Positions 34,987 to 43,927 are shown, counted from the first letter of the stretch. The stretch is DNA of 64,000 nt from Prevotellaceae bacterium UBA2738 (GCA_002353585.1 DEJW01000023.1:10824-74823); one strand, 5' to 3'. A program made the numbers and translations. The notes: generated by a model not told the origin, from the sequence alone.

Positions 34987-35820
34987 ATGAAAAGAATTGC
35001 AATACAAGGCGAACTGGGTAGTTTTCATGATATAACGGCTCACCATTATTTTGAGGGCGAGCAGATGCAGATAATTTGTTGCAGCACTTTCGAAGAGGTG
35101 TTTGACAACATGAAGCAAGACCCAACGGTCATCGGCATCATGGCTATCGAAAATACTATTGCGGGTTCACTGTTGCATAACTACGATTTGCTGAGACAGT
35201 CAGGCATGACGGTGGTAGGTGAGTACAAGACTCACATCTCTCACTGTATATGCGCTCTGCCTGGAAGTAAGTTGGATGAACTCAAAGAGGTTCATTCTCA
35301 TCCAGTGGCTTTGGCTCAATGTCAGAAGTATCTCAGCAAGCACCCCAATATGAAGATGGTGGAAGGCGACGATACTGCTGGTGCTGCCAAGTGGATAGCC
35401 GAGAACAATATGCAGGGAGTAGCCGCTTTGTGCCATGCCGACGCTGCCAGAATGTATGGTCTTGAGGTTTTGGAAGACCATGTAGAGGATAACCCCCATA
35501 ACTACACACGCTTTCTTGTCATGAGCGATGTCAGGAAGGCTGATTTCCTCAGGGCTCTTAACGAGGCTGACAAGTCAAGCATAGTGTTCTCTCTGCCTCA
35601 CGAGGAAGGCTCTCTTTCTCAAGTGCTTAGCATACTGTCTTTCTACAAGATAAACCTAACCAAGATACAGTCGCTCCCAATCATAGGCAGAGAGTGGGAA
35701 TATATGTTCTACGTTGATGTCACTTACGACGACCTGACACGATACCGTCAGAGTATTGACGCAATAACGCCGCTGACCAGAGACTTGACCATACTGGGCG
35801 AATATACAGCAGCAAAATGA
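34987..35820 (+). CDS. pheA: Prephenate dehydratase
   Basis: This enzyme converts prephenate to phenylpyruvate, the Phe-specific branch step. The 277-residue protein has the catalytic domain with IAIQGELGSFHDI, IMAIENTIAGSLLHNYDLL, the SHPVALAQC motif and GDDTAGAAKW, followed by NYTRFLVM with its conserved Thr-Arg-Phe. An ACT regulatory domain at the C-terminus (SIVFSLPHEEGSLSQVLSILSFYKINLTKIQSLPI) is expected to bind Phe for feedback inhibition. It is the first structural gene after the attenuator terminator, 36 bases beyond its T run. It is monofunctional; the chorismate mutase is fused to the DAHP synthase two genes on. Confidence 0.96.
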   Translation: MKRIAIQGELGSFHDITAHHYFEGEQMQIICCSTFEEVFDNMKQDPTVIGIMAIENTIAGSLLHNYDLLRQSGMTVVGEYKTHISHCICALPGSKLDELKEVHSHPVALAQCQKYLSKHPNMKMVEGDDTAGAAKWIAENNMQGVAALCHADAARMYGLEVLEDHVEDNPHNYTRFLVMSDVRKADFLRALNEADKSSIVFSLPHEEGSLSQVLSILSFYKINLTKIQSLPIIGREWEYMFYVDVTYDDLTRYRQSIDAITPLTRDLTILGEYTAAK

Positions 35821-35859
35821 TAAACGAAATAGAATTACAATCAATACAATACATCGCAA

Positions 35860-37029
35860 ATGAGCAACATTAAACCAGCAGACAGGCTGTCAAGCGTACA
35901 AGAGTACTACTTCAGCCGCAAACTTAAAGAAGTGGCAAAAATGAACGCTGAAGGCAAGGATATCATAAGCCTTGCTATTGGTTCGCCTGATATGCCACCG
36001 TCAGAAAAGACTATTGAGACACTTTGTAGGGTGGCTTATGACCCTAATGCGCATGGTTACCAGCCTACGGTGGGTACACCAGAACTGAGGGAGGCGATGG
36101 CTTATTTCTATAAAAGGTGGTATAACGTTGACCTTGACCCCAAGACTGAGATTCAGCCTATGATAGGTTCCAAGGAGGCGATACTCCACGTTACCCTTGC
36201 CTTGTGTAATCCTGGCGACGAAGTGCTCGTGCCTAATCCGGGTTACCCCACATATACAGCCTTGAGCAAGATTCTCGGACAAAAGATAGTAAACTACGAC
36301 CTCTTGGAGAATGACGGCTGGCAGCCCGACTTCGATTCTTTGGAGAAGATGGATCTGAGCCGGGTGAAGATAATGTGGACCAACTATCCTAACATGCCTA
36401 CAGGTGGCAATGCCCGCCGCGAGACTTACGAGAGGCTGGTGAAGTTTGCCCAGGAACACAACCTCGTAGTGGTGAACGACAATCCCTATTCATTTATCAT
36501 CAATGACAATCCGCAGTCAATACTCCAGGTGCCAGGTGCCAAGGACTGTTGCATAGAGTTCAACTCCATGTCTAAGTCGCACAATATGCCTGGATGGCGC
36601 GTCGGTATGGTGGCAACAAATTCAGAGTTTATATCATGGATACTGAAGATAAAGTCGAATATTGATTCCGGCACGTTCCGTGGCATACAGCTCGCTGCCG
36701 CTGAGGCTTATCACAATGATGATGACTGGCATAGAGAAAATAACTATACCAACTACAAGCGCAGAAGGGTTATTGCCGAACAGATAATGGACGTTCTGGA
36801 GTGCAAATATGACAAGAACTCCGTGGGTATGTTCCTCTGGGGCAAGATACCTGAGAAGTACGCCACATGTGAGGAACTGACAGAGAAGATTCTGCATGAG
36901 GCACGTGTGTTCATCACTCCGGGCTTTATCTTCGGCAGCAACGGCGAGAGATACATACGTATTTCCCTTTGTGCTAAGGATAATAAGATAAAAGAGGCTT
37001 TAGAGAGAATAAAAGCCGTAATGCAATAA
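35860..37029 (+). CDS. Class I/II aminotransferase, probable aromatic aminotransferase
   Basis: A PLP-dependent aminotransferase of 389 residues, expected to convert phenylpyruvate and 4-hydroxyphenylpyruvate to Phe and Tyr in this operon. Motifs: IISLAIGSPDMPPS at the N-terminus, YQPTVGTPELREAMA, GSKEAILH, the NYPNMPTGG segment, VVVNDNPYSF with the PLP-ring Asp, and the Schiff-base Lys in FNSMSKSHNMPGWRVGM. The sequence is of the AspC/LL-diaminopimelate-aminotransferase-like group, so specificity is inferred from its position between pheA and the DAHP synthase gene. The start is 39 bases after the pheA stop. Confidence 0.92.
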   Translation: MSNIKPADRLSSVQEYYFSRKLKEVAKMNAEGKDIISLAIGSPDMPPSEKTIETLCRVAYDPNAHGYQPTVGTPELREAMAYFYKRWYNVDLDPKTEIQPMIGSKEAILHVTLALCNPGDEVLVPNPGYPTYTALSKILGQKIVNYDLLENDGWQPDFDSLEKMDLSRVKIMWTNYPNMPTGGNARRETYERLVKFAQEHNLVVVNDNPYSFIINDNPQSILQVPGAKDCCIEFNSMSKSHNMPGWRVGMVATNSEFISWILKIKSNIDSGTFRGIQLAAAEAYHNDDDWHRENNYTNYKRRRVIAEQIMDVLECKYDKNSVGMFLWGKIPEKYATCEELTEKILHEARVFITPGFIFGSNGERYIRISLCAKDNKIKEALERIKAVMQ

Positions 37030-37060
37030 TAATAAACAAATAAATAACAACATAAAGACA

Positions 37061-38131
37061 ATGGAATTAGAACTTGAACTTGAACCATTAAACTTACCAA
37101 GTGACCAGACACGCCCCTTCGTCATCGCAGGACCATGTTCGGCTGAGACAGAAGAGCAAGTAATGACAACAGCAAGACAACTTGCCGAAAAGGGATGCCA
37201 CATGTTCCGTGCAGGCGTGTGGAAACCACGTACCAAGCCAGGTGGCTTTGAGGGTCATGGCGAACCAGCCCTGAAGTGGATGGTAGAGGTGAAGCAGGAA
37301 ACAGGAATGCTGATAGGCACTGAGGTGGCAACACCTGAGCATGTGGAGCTTGCCATGAAGTATGGCGTGGATATACTGTGGATTGGTGCACGCACATCGG
37401 CTAACCCGTTCGCTATGCAGCAACTGTCTGATGCCATGGTTGGTGTCGATGTTCCTGTCATGGTTAAGAATCCCGTAAATCCTGATTTGGAACTGTGGAT
37501 AGGTGCTCTGCAGCGTATCAATAAGGCTGGTGTCAAGAAGCTGGCTGCCATCCATCGTGGTTTCTCTTCTTTCGAGAAGTCTATGTATCGCAATGCTCCT
37601 ATGTGGCAGATTCCTATTGAGTTACGTCGTCGCATACCTAATCTTCCTATCTGTTGCGACCCTTCACACATGGGTGGCAAGCGCGAACTTATCGCTCCGC
37701 TCTCTCAGCAGGCACTCGACCTGGGCTTCGACGGCTTGATGATAGAGTCTCACTGCGACCCTGATAATGCGTGGAGTGATGCCAAGCAGCAGCTTACACC
37801 TGAGGTTTGCGACTATGTTGTCAGCCTGCTCGTGGCTCGTCAGGCTACATTCACCACTGAGGGCATTAAGCTGCTCCGTCAGCAGATTGATGCTATTGAC
37901 AACGAACTTATGGAACTGCTTGCCAAGCGTATGCGTGTGTGCCGCGAGATAGGTCAGTATAAGAAGGAGCATAACATACAGGTGCTGCAGACAGGTCGTT
38001 ACAACGAGATTCTCGACAAGCGTGGTGCACAGGGTTCGCTCCTCGGCATGAGCGACCAGTTTGCCAAGCAGATATTCGAGCATATCCACGAGGAGTCTGT
38101 TCGTCAGCAGCTTGAAATAGTAAACAAGTAA
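37061..38131 (+). CDS. Bifunctional DAHP synthase / chorismate mutase
   Basis: A fusion that catalyses the first step of the shikimate pathway and the first step after chorismate. Residues about 20-265 are a type I-beta DAHP synthase: FVIAGPCSAETEEQV, FRAGVWKPRTKPGGFEG, TEVATPEHVELA, VMVKNPVN, HRGFSS and CDPSHMGGKRELI. Residues about 270-356 are an AroQ-type chorismate mutase: LLRQQIDAIDNELMELLAKRMRVCREIGQYKKEHNIQV, with the catalytic Arg and Lys positions present. Such fusions put the mutase domain in control of synthase feedback. It lies 31 bases after the aminotransferase gene. Confidence 0.94.
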   Translation: MELELELEPLNLPSDQTRPFVIAGPCSAETEEQVMTTARQLAEKGCHMFRAGVWKPRTKPGGFEGHGEPALKWMVEVKQETGMLIGTEVATPEHVELAMKYGVDILWIGARTSANPFAMQQLSDAMVGVDVPVMVKNPVNPDLELWIGALQRINKAGVKKLAAIHRGFSSFEKSMYRNAPMWQIPIELRRRIPNLPICCDPSHMGGKRELIAPLSQQALDLGFDGLMIESHCDPDNAWSDAKQQLTPEVCDYVVSLLVARQATFTTEGIKLLRQQIDAIDNELMELLAKRMRVCREIGQYKKEHNIQVLQTGRYNEILDKRGAQGSLLGMSDQFAKQIFEHIHEESVRQQLEIVNK

Positions 38132-38144
38132 TAGAATATAAGAA

Positions 38145-38942
38145 ATGAAGATACTTATTCTTGGTGCAGGAAAGATGGGTTCGTTCTTTATCGACCTGCT
38201 TAGCTTTGACCATGAAGTGGGGGTTTACGAGAAAGACCCCAAGCGAATGCGCTTCACCTATAACTGTCAGAGGTTCACTGCTTTGGACGAGATACGTGAA
38301 TTTTCTCCTGAACTGTGTATTAATGCTGCAACGGTGAAATATACCATCCCCGCTTTTAATGAGGTGATGGACTATCTTCCCAAGAACTGCATACTGAGTG
38401 ACATCGCCTCAGTTAAGACAGGACTCAAGGAGTTTTATGAATCTACGGGCCGTCGATACGTCAGCACTCACCCTATGTTCGGTCCTACCTTTGCCAACCT
38501 CAACCAGTTGTCTGAGGAGAATGCCATCATCATCAGCGAGGGTGACTACATGGGACGTTGCTTCTTCAAGGATTTGTATAGCAAGCTCGACCTGAATATA
38601 TATGAATACACCTTCGAGGAGCACGACAAGACGGTGGCTTACTCCCTGTCTATACCTTTCGTGAGCACCTTCGTGTTCTCGGCTGTCATGAAGCATCAGG
38701 ACGCGCCTGGCACCACGTTCAAGCGTCATCTGCGTATAGCCAAGGGCGTGTTGAACGAGGACGACTACCTGCTGCAAGAGGTGCTGTTCAACCCCTACAC
38801 CCATGATCAGGTTGACCAGATACGCAAGGAATTGAAAGAACTGCTTGAAATCATAGACAATAAGGATGCAAAGGGTATGAAAGCCTATCTTACCAAGATT
38901 AGGAATAACGTAAAACGTGATGTTGAGGCGTTAAAATCTTGA
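38145..38942 (+). CDS. tyrA: Prephenate dehydrogenase
   Basis: This enzyme oxidises prephenate to 4-hydroxyphenylpyruvate, the Tyr-specific branch. The 265-residue protein has an N-terminal Rossmann fold (MKILILGAGKMGSFFIDLLS), the SDIASVKTGL motif, THPMFGPTF with the catalytic His, and an all-helical C-terminal dimerisation domain. It is the last gene of the operon, 13 bases after the DAHP synthase-mutase gene. The operon thus makes both Phe and Tyr, in agreement with the mixed Phe/Tyr content of the leader peptide. A weak hairpin, AAACTG/CAGTTT (38955-38973), may end the transcript. Confidence 0.93.
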   Translation: MKILILGAGKMGSFFIDLLSFDHEVGVYEKDPKRMRFTYNCQRFTALDEIREFSPELCINAATVKYTIPAFNEVMDYLPKNCILSDIASVKTGLKEFYESTGRRYVSTHPMFGPTFANLNQLSEENAIIISEGDYMGRCFFKDLYSKLDLNIYEYTFEEHDKTVAYSLSIPFVSTFVFSAVMKHQDAPGTTFKRHLRIAKGVLNEDDYLLQEVLFNPYTHDQVDQIRKELKELLEIIDNKDAKGMKAYLTKIRNNVKRDVEALKS

Positions 38943-38983
38943 TTTAGGTTAAAAAAACTGAAAAATACAGTTTCTGCGCATCA

Positions 38984-39018
38984 AACTTTCAACTTTCAAC
39001 TTTCAACTTTCAACTTTT
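38984..39018 (+). repeat. Five tandem AACTTTC heptamers in the infC promoter region
   Basis: Five direct copies of the 7-base unit AACTTTC end just before the -7 box, covering the -33 region. A change in copy number would shift promoter spacing, so slippage could tune infC expression. Confidence 0.7.
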
Positions 39019-39023
39019 ATTAG

Positions 39024-39031
39024 TACCTTTG
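39024..39031 (+). promoter_or_regulatory. infC operon promoter, -7 box TACCTTTG
   Basis: A perfect TAnnTTTG match, 64 bases before infC. The -33 region is replaced by the AACTTTC repeats. Confidence 0.7.
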
Positions 39032-39094
39032 CACACGATTTGCGCCTATGCGTGAGGAATTTTAGTACAATATGTACCAATATCAAACCATTTA

Positions 39095-39799
39095 ATGAAA
39101 CAAGACAACAGAAAACAAAACCCTAAAAACCAATATCGTATAAACGATCAGATTCGTGTTCGTGAGGTACGTGTAGTGAGCGATGATGGCTCATCTGTAA
39201 TGCCAACAAAACAGGCTATCGAATTAGCCCACCAACGTGGTGAGGACCTTGTAGAGATAAGCCCAAATGCTCAGCCCCCTGTTTGTCGTATCATTGACTA
39301 TTCTAAATTCCTCTATCAGCAGAAGAAGAAGGCGAAGGAAATGAAGCAGAAGCAGGTGAAGGTGGAAGTGAAAGAGATTCGCTTCGGACCTCAGACCGAT
39401 GAGCACGACTATAACTTCAAGCTCAAGCATGCCAAGGAGTTCCTCGAAGAGGGCAATAAGGTCAGAGCCTACGTGTTCTTCCGTGGTCGTTCCATTCTCT
39501 TCAAAGAGCAGGGTGAAGTCCTCTTGCTGCGTTTTGCTAACGACCTTGAAGAGTTTGGTAAGGTAGAGCAGATGCCACGTCTTGAGGGTAAGAAGATGTT
39601 CCTCTTCCTTGCTCCTAAAAAGGCTGGACAGGCTAAGAAGTCACAGCAAAAGCTCGACCGTGAGCGTCGTGAGGCAGAGGCTGCTGAGGTTAGCCAGTCT
39701 ATTGCACAAGAGATAGAAGGCGATGGTCTCGCTGCTAATGCAAAGGGCATAGATTCCTTGGCTAAGCTAAAGGCTGACATGCCAGACAACGAAGATTAA
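39095..39799 (+). CDS. infC: Translation initiation factor IF-3
   Basis: IF-3 binds the 30S subunit and checks start-codon pairing. The protein has 234 residues, longer than the usual 180 because of a charged Gln/Ala/Glu-rich C-terminal tail after residue about 180 that is common in Bacteroidetes. The N-domain begins [17 protein letters not shown], then the [22 protein letters not shown] linker, and the C-domain [41 protein letters not shown]. It begins the infC-rpmI-rplT operon. The order thrS-infC-rpmI-rplT is broken here because thrS is not immediately upstream. Confidence 0.97.
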   Translation: MKQDNRKQNPKNQYRINDQIRVREVRVVSDDGSSVMPTKQAIELAHQRGEDLVEISPNAQPPVCRIIDYSKFLYQQKKKAKEMKQKQVKVEVKEIRFGPQTDEHDYNFKLKHAKEFLEEGNKVRAYVFFRGRSILFKEQGEVLLLRFANDLEEFGKVEQMPRLEGKKMFLFLAPKKAGQAKKSQQKLDRERREAEAAEVSQSIAQEIEGDGLAANAKGIDSLAKLKADMPDNED

Positions 39800-39871
39800 G
39801 AAAAAAAGAGTGCGTAACGCCCGGTATATGCGTTGCCACCATATTTAATAATTAATTAAACAAATAAAAAA

Positions 39872-40069
39872 ATGCCAAAAGTAAAGACAAATTCCGGTGC
39901 AAAGAAGCGTTTCGCTTTCACTGGTTCAGGTAAGGTGAAAAGACACCATGCTTATCACAGTCACATTCTGACTAAGAAGACAAAGAAGCAGAAGAGAAAT
40001 CTTCTCGGTTCCACTATTGTTGACAACAGCAATATGAAACAGGTTCGTGACCTTCTTAACTTGCGTTAA
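39872..40069 (+). CDS. rpmI: Ribosomal protein L35
   Basis: A 65-residue basic 50S protein with the family start [20 protein letters not shown] and the [25 protein letters not shown] core. It lies 72 bases after infC and 38 bases before rplT, in the conserved infC-rpmI-rplT order. Confidence 0.97.
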   Translation: MPKVKTNSGAKKRFAFTGSGKVKRHHAYHSHILTKKTKKQKRNLLGSTIVDNSNMKQVRDLLNLR

Positions 40070-40107
40070 TTCACCCTATTGTCGAACTTTTTTAAAGAAA
40101 CAAAACT

Positions 40108-40452
40108 ATGCCAAGATCAGTAAATCATGTTGCCTCTAAGGCAAAGAGAACTCGCATCCTGAAGCTTACCAAGGGTTACTTTGGCGCTCGTAAGAATGTT
40201 TGGACAGTAGCTAAGAACACTTGGGAGAAGGGTCTCACCTATGCTTACCGTGACCGTAAGAACAAGAAGCGTAACTTCCGTGCTCTGTGGATTCAGCGTA
40301 TCAACGCTGCTGCACGTATGGAGGGTCTCTCTTACTCACAGCTCATGGGTCTCCTTCACAAGGCAGGCATCGAAATCAATCGTAAGGTCCTCGCTGACCT
40401 TGCTGTCAACAACCCTGAAGCATTCAAGGCTATCGTTGACAAGGTAAAGTAA
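40108..40452 (+). CDS. rplT: Ribosomal protein L20
   Basis: A 114-residue 50S assembly protein. The N-terminal basic tail [20 protein letters not shown] is followed by [10 protein letters not shown] and the globular domain ([20 protein letters not shown]). In many bacteria L20 represses its own operon by binding the mRNA leader; no such mimic is obvious here. A strong terminator follows at 40480. Confidence 0.97.
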   Translation: MPRSVNHVASKAKRTRILKLTKGYFGARKNVWTVAKNTWEKGLTYAYRDRKNKKRNFRALWIQRINAAARMEGLSYSQLMGLLHKAGIEINRKVLADLAVNNPEAFKAIVDKVK

Positions 40453-40479
40453 GAAACAACTAATTTCATTACAATACCT

Positions 40480-40525
40480 GCCGTCGCAAACACAACATGC
40501 AACAGTTGTGTTTGCGGCTTTTTTT
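40480..40525 (+). terminator. Intrinsic terminator of the infC operon
   Basis: A stem of about 16 bp pairs GCCGTCGCAAACACAAC (from 40480) with GTTGTGTTTGCGGC (to 40518), with a one-base bulge region, followed by T7. Confidence 0.92.
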
Positions 40526-40634
40526 AATTAAAAGTAAGGATTGGTGCAATATATTCATACCTCGAGCGTTTACTTAATAAAAGCAAGGATATTATTTTAT
40601 AACATCAATACATATTTATTAAATACGCCCGCCT

Positions 40635-40769
40635 ATGAAACAAAGCTACTTAATCCCTTCTTTTAATTTTAATCCTTCAGAGGAAACCCTCGCCGTCATC
40701 CGTCAGTTCGCCTATACGTTCCGTCCTGTCGAGGTTGATGGCAGATATGAGGAATTCTGTTTAAATTAA
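40635..40769 (+). CDS. Small conserved hypothetical protein
   Basis: A 44-residue protein, MKQSYLIPSF at the start and YEEFCLN at the end. The pattern of a Pro-Ser pair, then EETLAVIRQFAYTFRP, then a Cys-Leu-Asn ending, is familiar from many tiny Bacteroidales proteins of unknown function. The stop is 10 bases before the rpe start, so it may be co-transcribed with rpe. Confidence 0.55.
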   Translation: MKQSYLIPSFNFNPSEETLAVIRQFAYTFRPVEVDGRYEEFCLN

Positions 40770-40779
40770 AATTAAAAAT

Positions 40780-41433
40780 ATGATAGTTTCTCCATCCCTT
40801 TTGTCTGCGGACTTTCTTCATCTTGACCGTGAAATAGAAATGATTAACAGGAGTGATGCCCAGTGGCTTCATTTTGATGTCATGGATGGACACTTCGTTC
40901 CTAATATCTCGTACGGCTTCCCCATCATGCAGGCTGTTTCTAAGGTGCTGACCAAGAAGCTTGATGTTCATTTCATGATTTCTAATCCTGAGAACTACAT
41001 TAAGCAGACGGCTGCTGTGGGAGCCACGATAATGAATGTGCATTACGAGGTTTTCCGTAATATATATTCCCTGAAGCAGTGTATTCAGGACATACATGCT
41101 GAGGGCATGAAAGCTGGCGTAACCATCAATCCCGACACTCCCGTTTCGGTATTGTCATTCATTATCAATGAGGTGGATATGGTGCTCATCATGGGTGTAT
41201 TCCCAGGTTTCGGCGGACAGAAGTTCATCCCTGCGACAATAGATAGGGTAAAGGAAACAAGAGAGTTGATAAAATCTCATGGTGCCTCGGTTCTTATTGA
41301 GGTTGATGGTGGTGTTAATGACAGCAACGCCAAGGCGCTTGCCGATGCAGGTGCCGACATCCTCGTCTCAGGCAACTATATCTTCAAGTCGCCTAACCCT
41401 GAGGTCACCATTACCGAACTCTGTAATCTGTAA
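40780..41433 (+). CDS. rpe: Ribulose-phosphate 3-epimerase
   Basis: This enzyme interconverts ribulose-5-phosphate and xylulose-5-phosphate in the pentose phosphate pathway. It is a 217-residue TIM barrel with the family start SPSLLSADFLHLDREIEM, the metal ligands in HFDVMDGHFVPN, DVHFMI, VLIMGVFPGFGGQKFIP with the catalytic region, and EVDGGVNDSNA with the catalytic Asp. It is 19 bases upstream of the patatin-like gene. Confidence 0.97.
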   Translation: MIVSPSLLSADFLHLDREIEMINRSDAQWLHFDVMDGHFVPNISYGFPIMQAVSKVLTKKLDVHFMISNPENYIKQTAAVGATIMNVHYEVFRNIYSLKQCIQDIHAEGMKAGVTINPDTPVSVLSFIINEVDMVLIMGVFPGFGGQKFIPATIDRVKETRELIKSHGASVLIEVDGGVNDSNAKALADAGADILVSGNYIFKSPNPEVTITELCNL

Positions 41434-41452
41434 CCCCCCTTCTTTTTTTCTT

Positions 41453-42301
41453 ATGAAGACAGGACTTGTGCTTGAGGGTGGTGGATTGCGTGGCATGTTC
41501 ACCAGCGGCGTGATTGACGCGCTACTCGAGGAGGATATCCGCTTCGACGGCATGATAGGCGTATCGGCTGGAGCATTGTTCGGCTGCAACCTGAAGTCGA
41601 GACAGAAGGGACGTGCCCTGCGTTATAATATCCAGTTGAAGAAAGACCCTCGCTACATGGGCTTGCGTTCACTTTTCAAGACGGGCGATATAGTAGGGGC
41701 AGAGTTCTCATACCATGTAGTGCCATTCGAGATTGACATCTTCGATGGCGAAACCTTCCGTAATAACCCCATGGACTTCTGGCTTGTGGCTACCGATATA
41801 GTTACGGGCAAGCCTGTGTATCATCAGGTGAAGGAGTTTACCCACGACGAACTGGAGTGGATGCGCGCCTCAGCCTCCATGCCTGCCGTGTCGCGTCCCG
41901 TTGAGATTAACGGTCAGCTGCTGCTCGATGGCGGTATGGTCGATGCCATACCCCTGAAAGAGTTTCAGAACAAAGGCTACGAGCGCAATATCGTGGTGCT
42001 CACCCAGCCTGCAGGTTATTATAAGAAGAAGACCAAGCTCGCGTGGCTCATCAGGCGACTGACTAAGAAATACCCCCTCGTGGGCGAAATCATGGCTAAC
42101 CGCCACGAGATGTACAACAGCGAGCTGGAGTATATCGCAAGTCAGGCAAAGGCTGGTAACACCTTATTGATATTTCCTGAAGAACCCCTGAAGATAGGTC
42201 GCACCGAACTCAACGAGAAGAAGATGCGCCGTGTTCACAAGCAGGGCTACGACGTTACCCGTGCCATGATGCCTAAAATCAAAGAGTTTCTTCGTCAGTA
42301 A
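41453..42301 (+). CDS. Patatin-like phospholipase family protein (RssA/YjjU type)
   Basis: A serine lipid hydrolase of 282 residues. The start at 41453 is chosen because it places the oxyanion motif (GLVLEGGGLRGMFTSGVID) at the N-terminus; the upstream open frame is a shadow of rpe. The nucleophile elbow is GVSAG, and the catalytic Asp lies in LLDGGMVDAIP. The C-terminal region (LEYIASQAKAGNTLLIFPEEPLKIGRTELNEKKMRRVHKQGY) is typical of the YjjU-like cytosolic patatins. The substrate is unknown. It is 19 bases after rpe. Confidence 0.9.
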   Translation: MKTGLVLEGGGLRGMFTSGVIDALLEEDIRFDGMIGVSAGALFGCNLKSRQKGRALRYNIQLKKDPRYMGLRSLFKTGDIVGAEFSYHVVPFEIDIFDGETFRNNPMDFWLVATDIVTGKPVYHQVKEFTHDELEWMRASASMPAVSRPVEINGQLLLDGGMVDAIPLKEFQNKGYERNIVVLTQPAGYYKKKTKLAWLIRRLTKKYPLVGEIMANRHEMYNSELEYIASQAKAGNTLLIFPEEPLKIGRTELNEKKMRRVHKQGYDVTRAMMPKIKEFLRQ

Positions 42302-42393
42302 ATAATATCACCTTTTTCAGTAGTTTTGGTTAAAAAACGTAAAGGCTCTATAGAAAAATAGAACACAAACATGGAACTATATCTAAATTTCTG

Positions 42394-42401
42394 TACCTTT
42401 G
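42394..42401 (+). promoter_or_regulatory. Promoter -7 box TACCTTTG of the FadL-like gene
   Basis: A perfect TAnnTTTG match 48 bases before the start codon. Confidence 0.65.
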
Positions 42402-42448
42402 TAACCGAAAGATTGAAAAAGGAACAATAATTATTTACTAACAAACGC

Positions 42449-43864
42449 ATGAAGAAATTTTTACTCTCCGTTTTTGTTTTATCGTCATCGCTGTGTGCTA
42501 ACGCAGGAGGTTTGATGACCAATACCAACTACCACATTGCTTTCGACCGTATGTTTGCGCGTGGCGCCACCACAGAGATTGATGCAGCTTACAGCAACCC
42601 TGCTGGTCTTGTATGGGGTCATGAGGGTCTTGAATTGTCGCTTAATTTACAGAAGCCCTGGCAGCGTCGTAATATAGAGACCCAGATGGACAATTTCCTC
42701 GGTCAGCCTTACGACAAGGAGTATGTGGGCAAGGCGTCAGCACCTATCGTGCCAGCGTTTTTTGCCTCTTATCACAAGGATAAGTGGGCTGTTTCTGCCA
42801 TGTTTGGTATCGTGGGCAGCGGCGGTTTCGTTGAGTATGACGATGGTGTACCTATGTTTAATGTGCCAATAACCGCTCTCCTTGCAGCCAAGCAGATAAC
42901 GCCAGGCAGTTATTCCCTCGACTCTTATATGAAGGGCAAGCAGTATATCTATGGCGGTCAGGTAAGTTTTGCTTACAAGTTTCTTGACTGTCTGTCAGCT
43001 TCCGTTGGTGCTCGTGTGAGCTATTATGATGGTTTCTACAGAGGTCATGTAACGGCTGTGCCTGGTCAGCAGTTGTCACAGGTGGTGGGCAGCGACCCTC
43101 TTGTTAATCTCCAGCTCGACTGCACACAGCGTGCATGGGGCTTTGCTCCAATCATTGGTCTTGATTTCCATAAGGATAAGTGGACAGTGGCTTTGCGCTA
43201 TGAGTTCCGTACCAAGATAAGGACTAAGAACAATACAGAGTTACTCAGCGTAGGTTCACGCGATGACAGTGGTGCCTATTCTCAGATTGACGTAAAGGCT
43301 ATGGCTGAGCAGATTGGTAATGAAGCAACTATCGAGGCTCTCTCACACACTTCGCTCGGTAGCATGGCTGGCAAGGTGGCTGGCTATCTGCCTAATGCCG
43401 AGACCCGTTATGATATGCCTTCCCTGTTTGTTGCTGCTGTGGCTTATGAGTTCACCCCACGTCTGCGTGCCTCTGTGGAGTATCACCACTACGACGATAA
43501 GAATGCTAAGATGGCTGACGACCGTCAGAAGACTCTCTCTCACGGCACTCACGAGGTGCTGGCTGGTGTAGAGTACGACATCAACAAGAAGTTCACCGTC
43601 AGCTGTGGTGGTCAGCGTACCGACTACGGACTTACCGACGATTACCAGCAGAACACCTCTTTCGCTTGCGACAGCTATTCGCTTGGCTGTGGTGGTGCAT
43701 GGAACGTGAACGATAAGATTCGTCTCAACGTGAGCTACTTCTGCTCGCTCTATAGCGATTACGAGAAGAATCTCACCAACGCTTACGGCACTCCGTTCAA
43801 GGCTAAGGAGACCTACAGCCGCACTAACCACGTTATCGGCGTGGGCATCGACTATAAGTTCTAA
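42449..43864 (+). CDS. FadL/OmpP1-type outer-membrane transport protein
   Basis: A 471-residue outer-membrane barrel with a signal peptide (MKKFLLSVFVLSSSLCANA) and the FadL-family N-terminal plug region (GGLMTNTNYHIAFDRMFARGATTEIDAAYSNPAGLVW, with the NPAG motif). Barrel strands follow, and the C-terminus IGVGIDYKF ends in Phe, the barrel-insertion signal. FadL proteins carry hydrophobic compounds such as long-chain fatty acids across the outer membrane; the substrate here is not known. It has its own promoter and ends before a bidirectional hairpin. Confidence 0.9.
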   Translation: MKKFLLSVFVLSSSLCANAGGLMTNTNYHIAFDRMFARGATTEIDAAYSNPAGLVWGHEGLELSLNLQKPWQRRNIETQMDNFLGQPYDKEYVGKASAPIVPAFFASYHKDKWAVSAMFGIVGSGGFVEYDDGVPMFNVPITALLAAKQITPGSYSLDSYMKGKQYIYGGQVSFAYKFLDCLSASVGARVSYYDGFYRGHVTAVPGQQLSQVVGSDPLVNLQLDCTQRAWGFAPIIGLDFHKDKWTVALRYEFRTKIRTKNNTELLSVGSRDDSGAYSQIDVKAMAEQIGNEATIEALSHTSLGSMAGKVAGYLPNAETRYDMPSLFVAAVAYEFTPRLRASVEYHHYDDKNAKMADDRQKTLSHGTHEVLAGVEYDINKKFTVSCGGQRTDYGLTDDYQQNTSFACDSYSLGCGGAWNVNDKIRLNVSYFCSLYSDYEKNLTNAYGTPFKAKETYSRTNHVIGVGIDYKF

Positions 43865-43920
43865 CTCATTGAACTTCTTGAACCAGCGCTTTAGCGCATC
43901 TTGAACCTTTTGAACCCTTA
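43865..43920. repeat. GAAC/AGCGCTTTAGCGC dispersed repeat
   Basis: The block AACCAGCGCTTTAGCGC, with TTGAACTTCTTGAAC before and TTGAACC after, repeats part of the gap at 7251-7394. It contains the GCGC-TTTA-GCGC mini-hairpin. Confidence 0.45.
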
Positions 43921-43927
43921 ATAAATT

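Noticed and set aside
41279..41452. Longer patatin-like protein starting inside rpe
   Set aside because: The extra residues are a frame shadow of rpe; the family motif begins at the Met at 41453.
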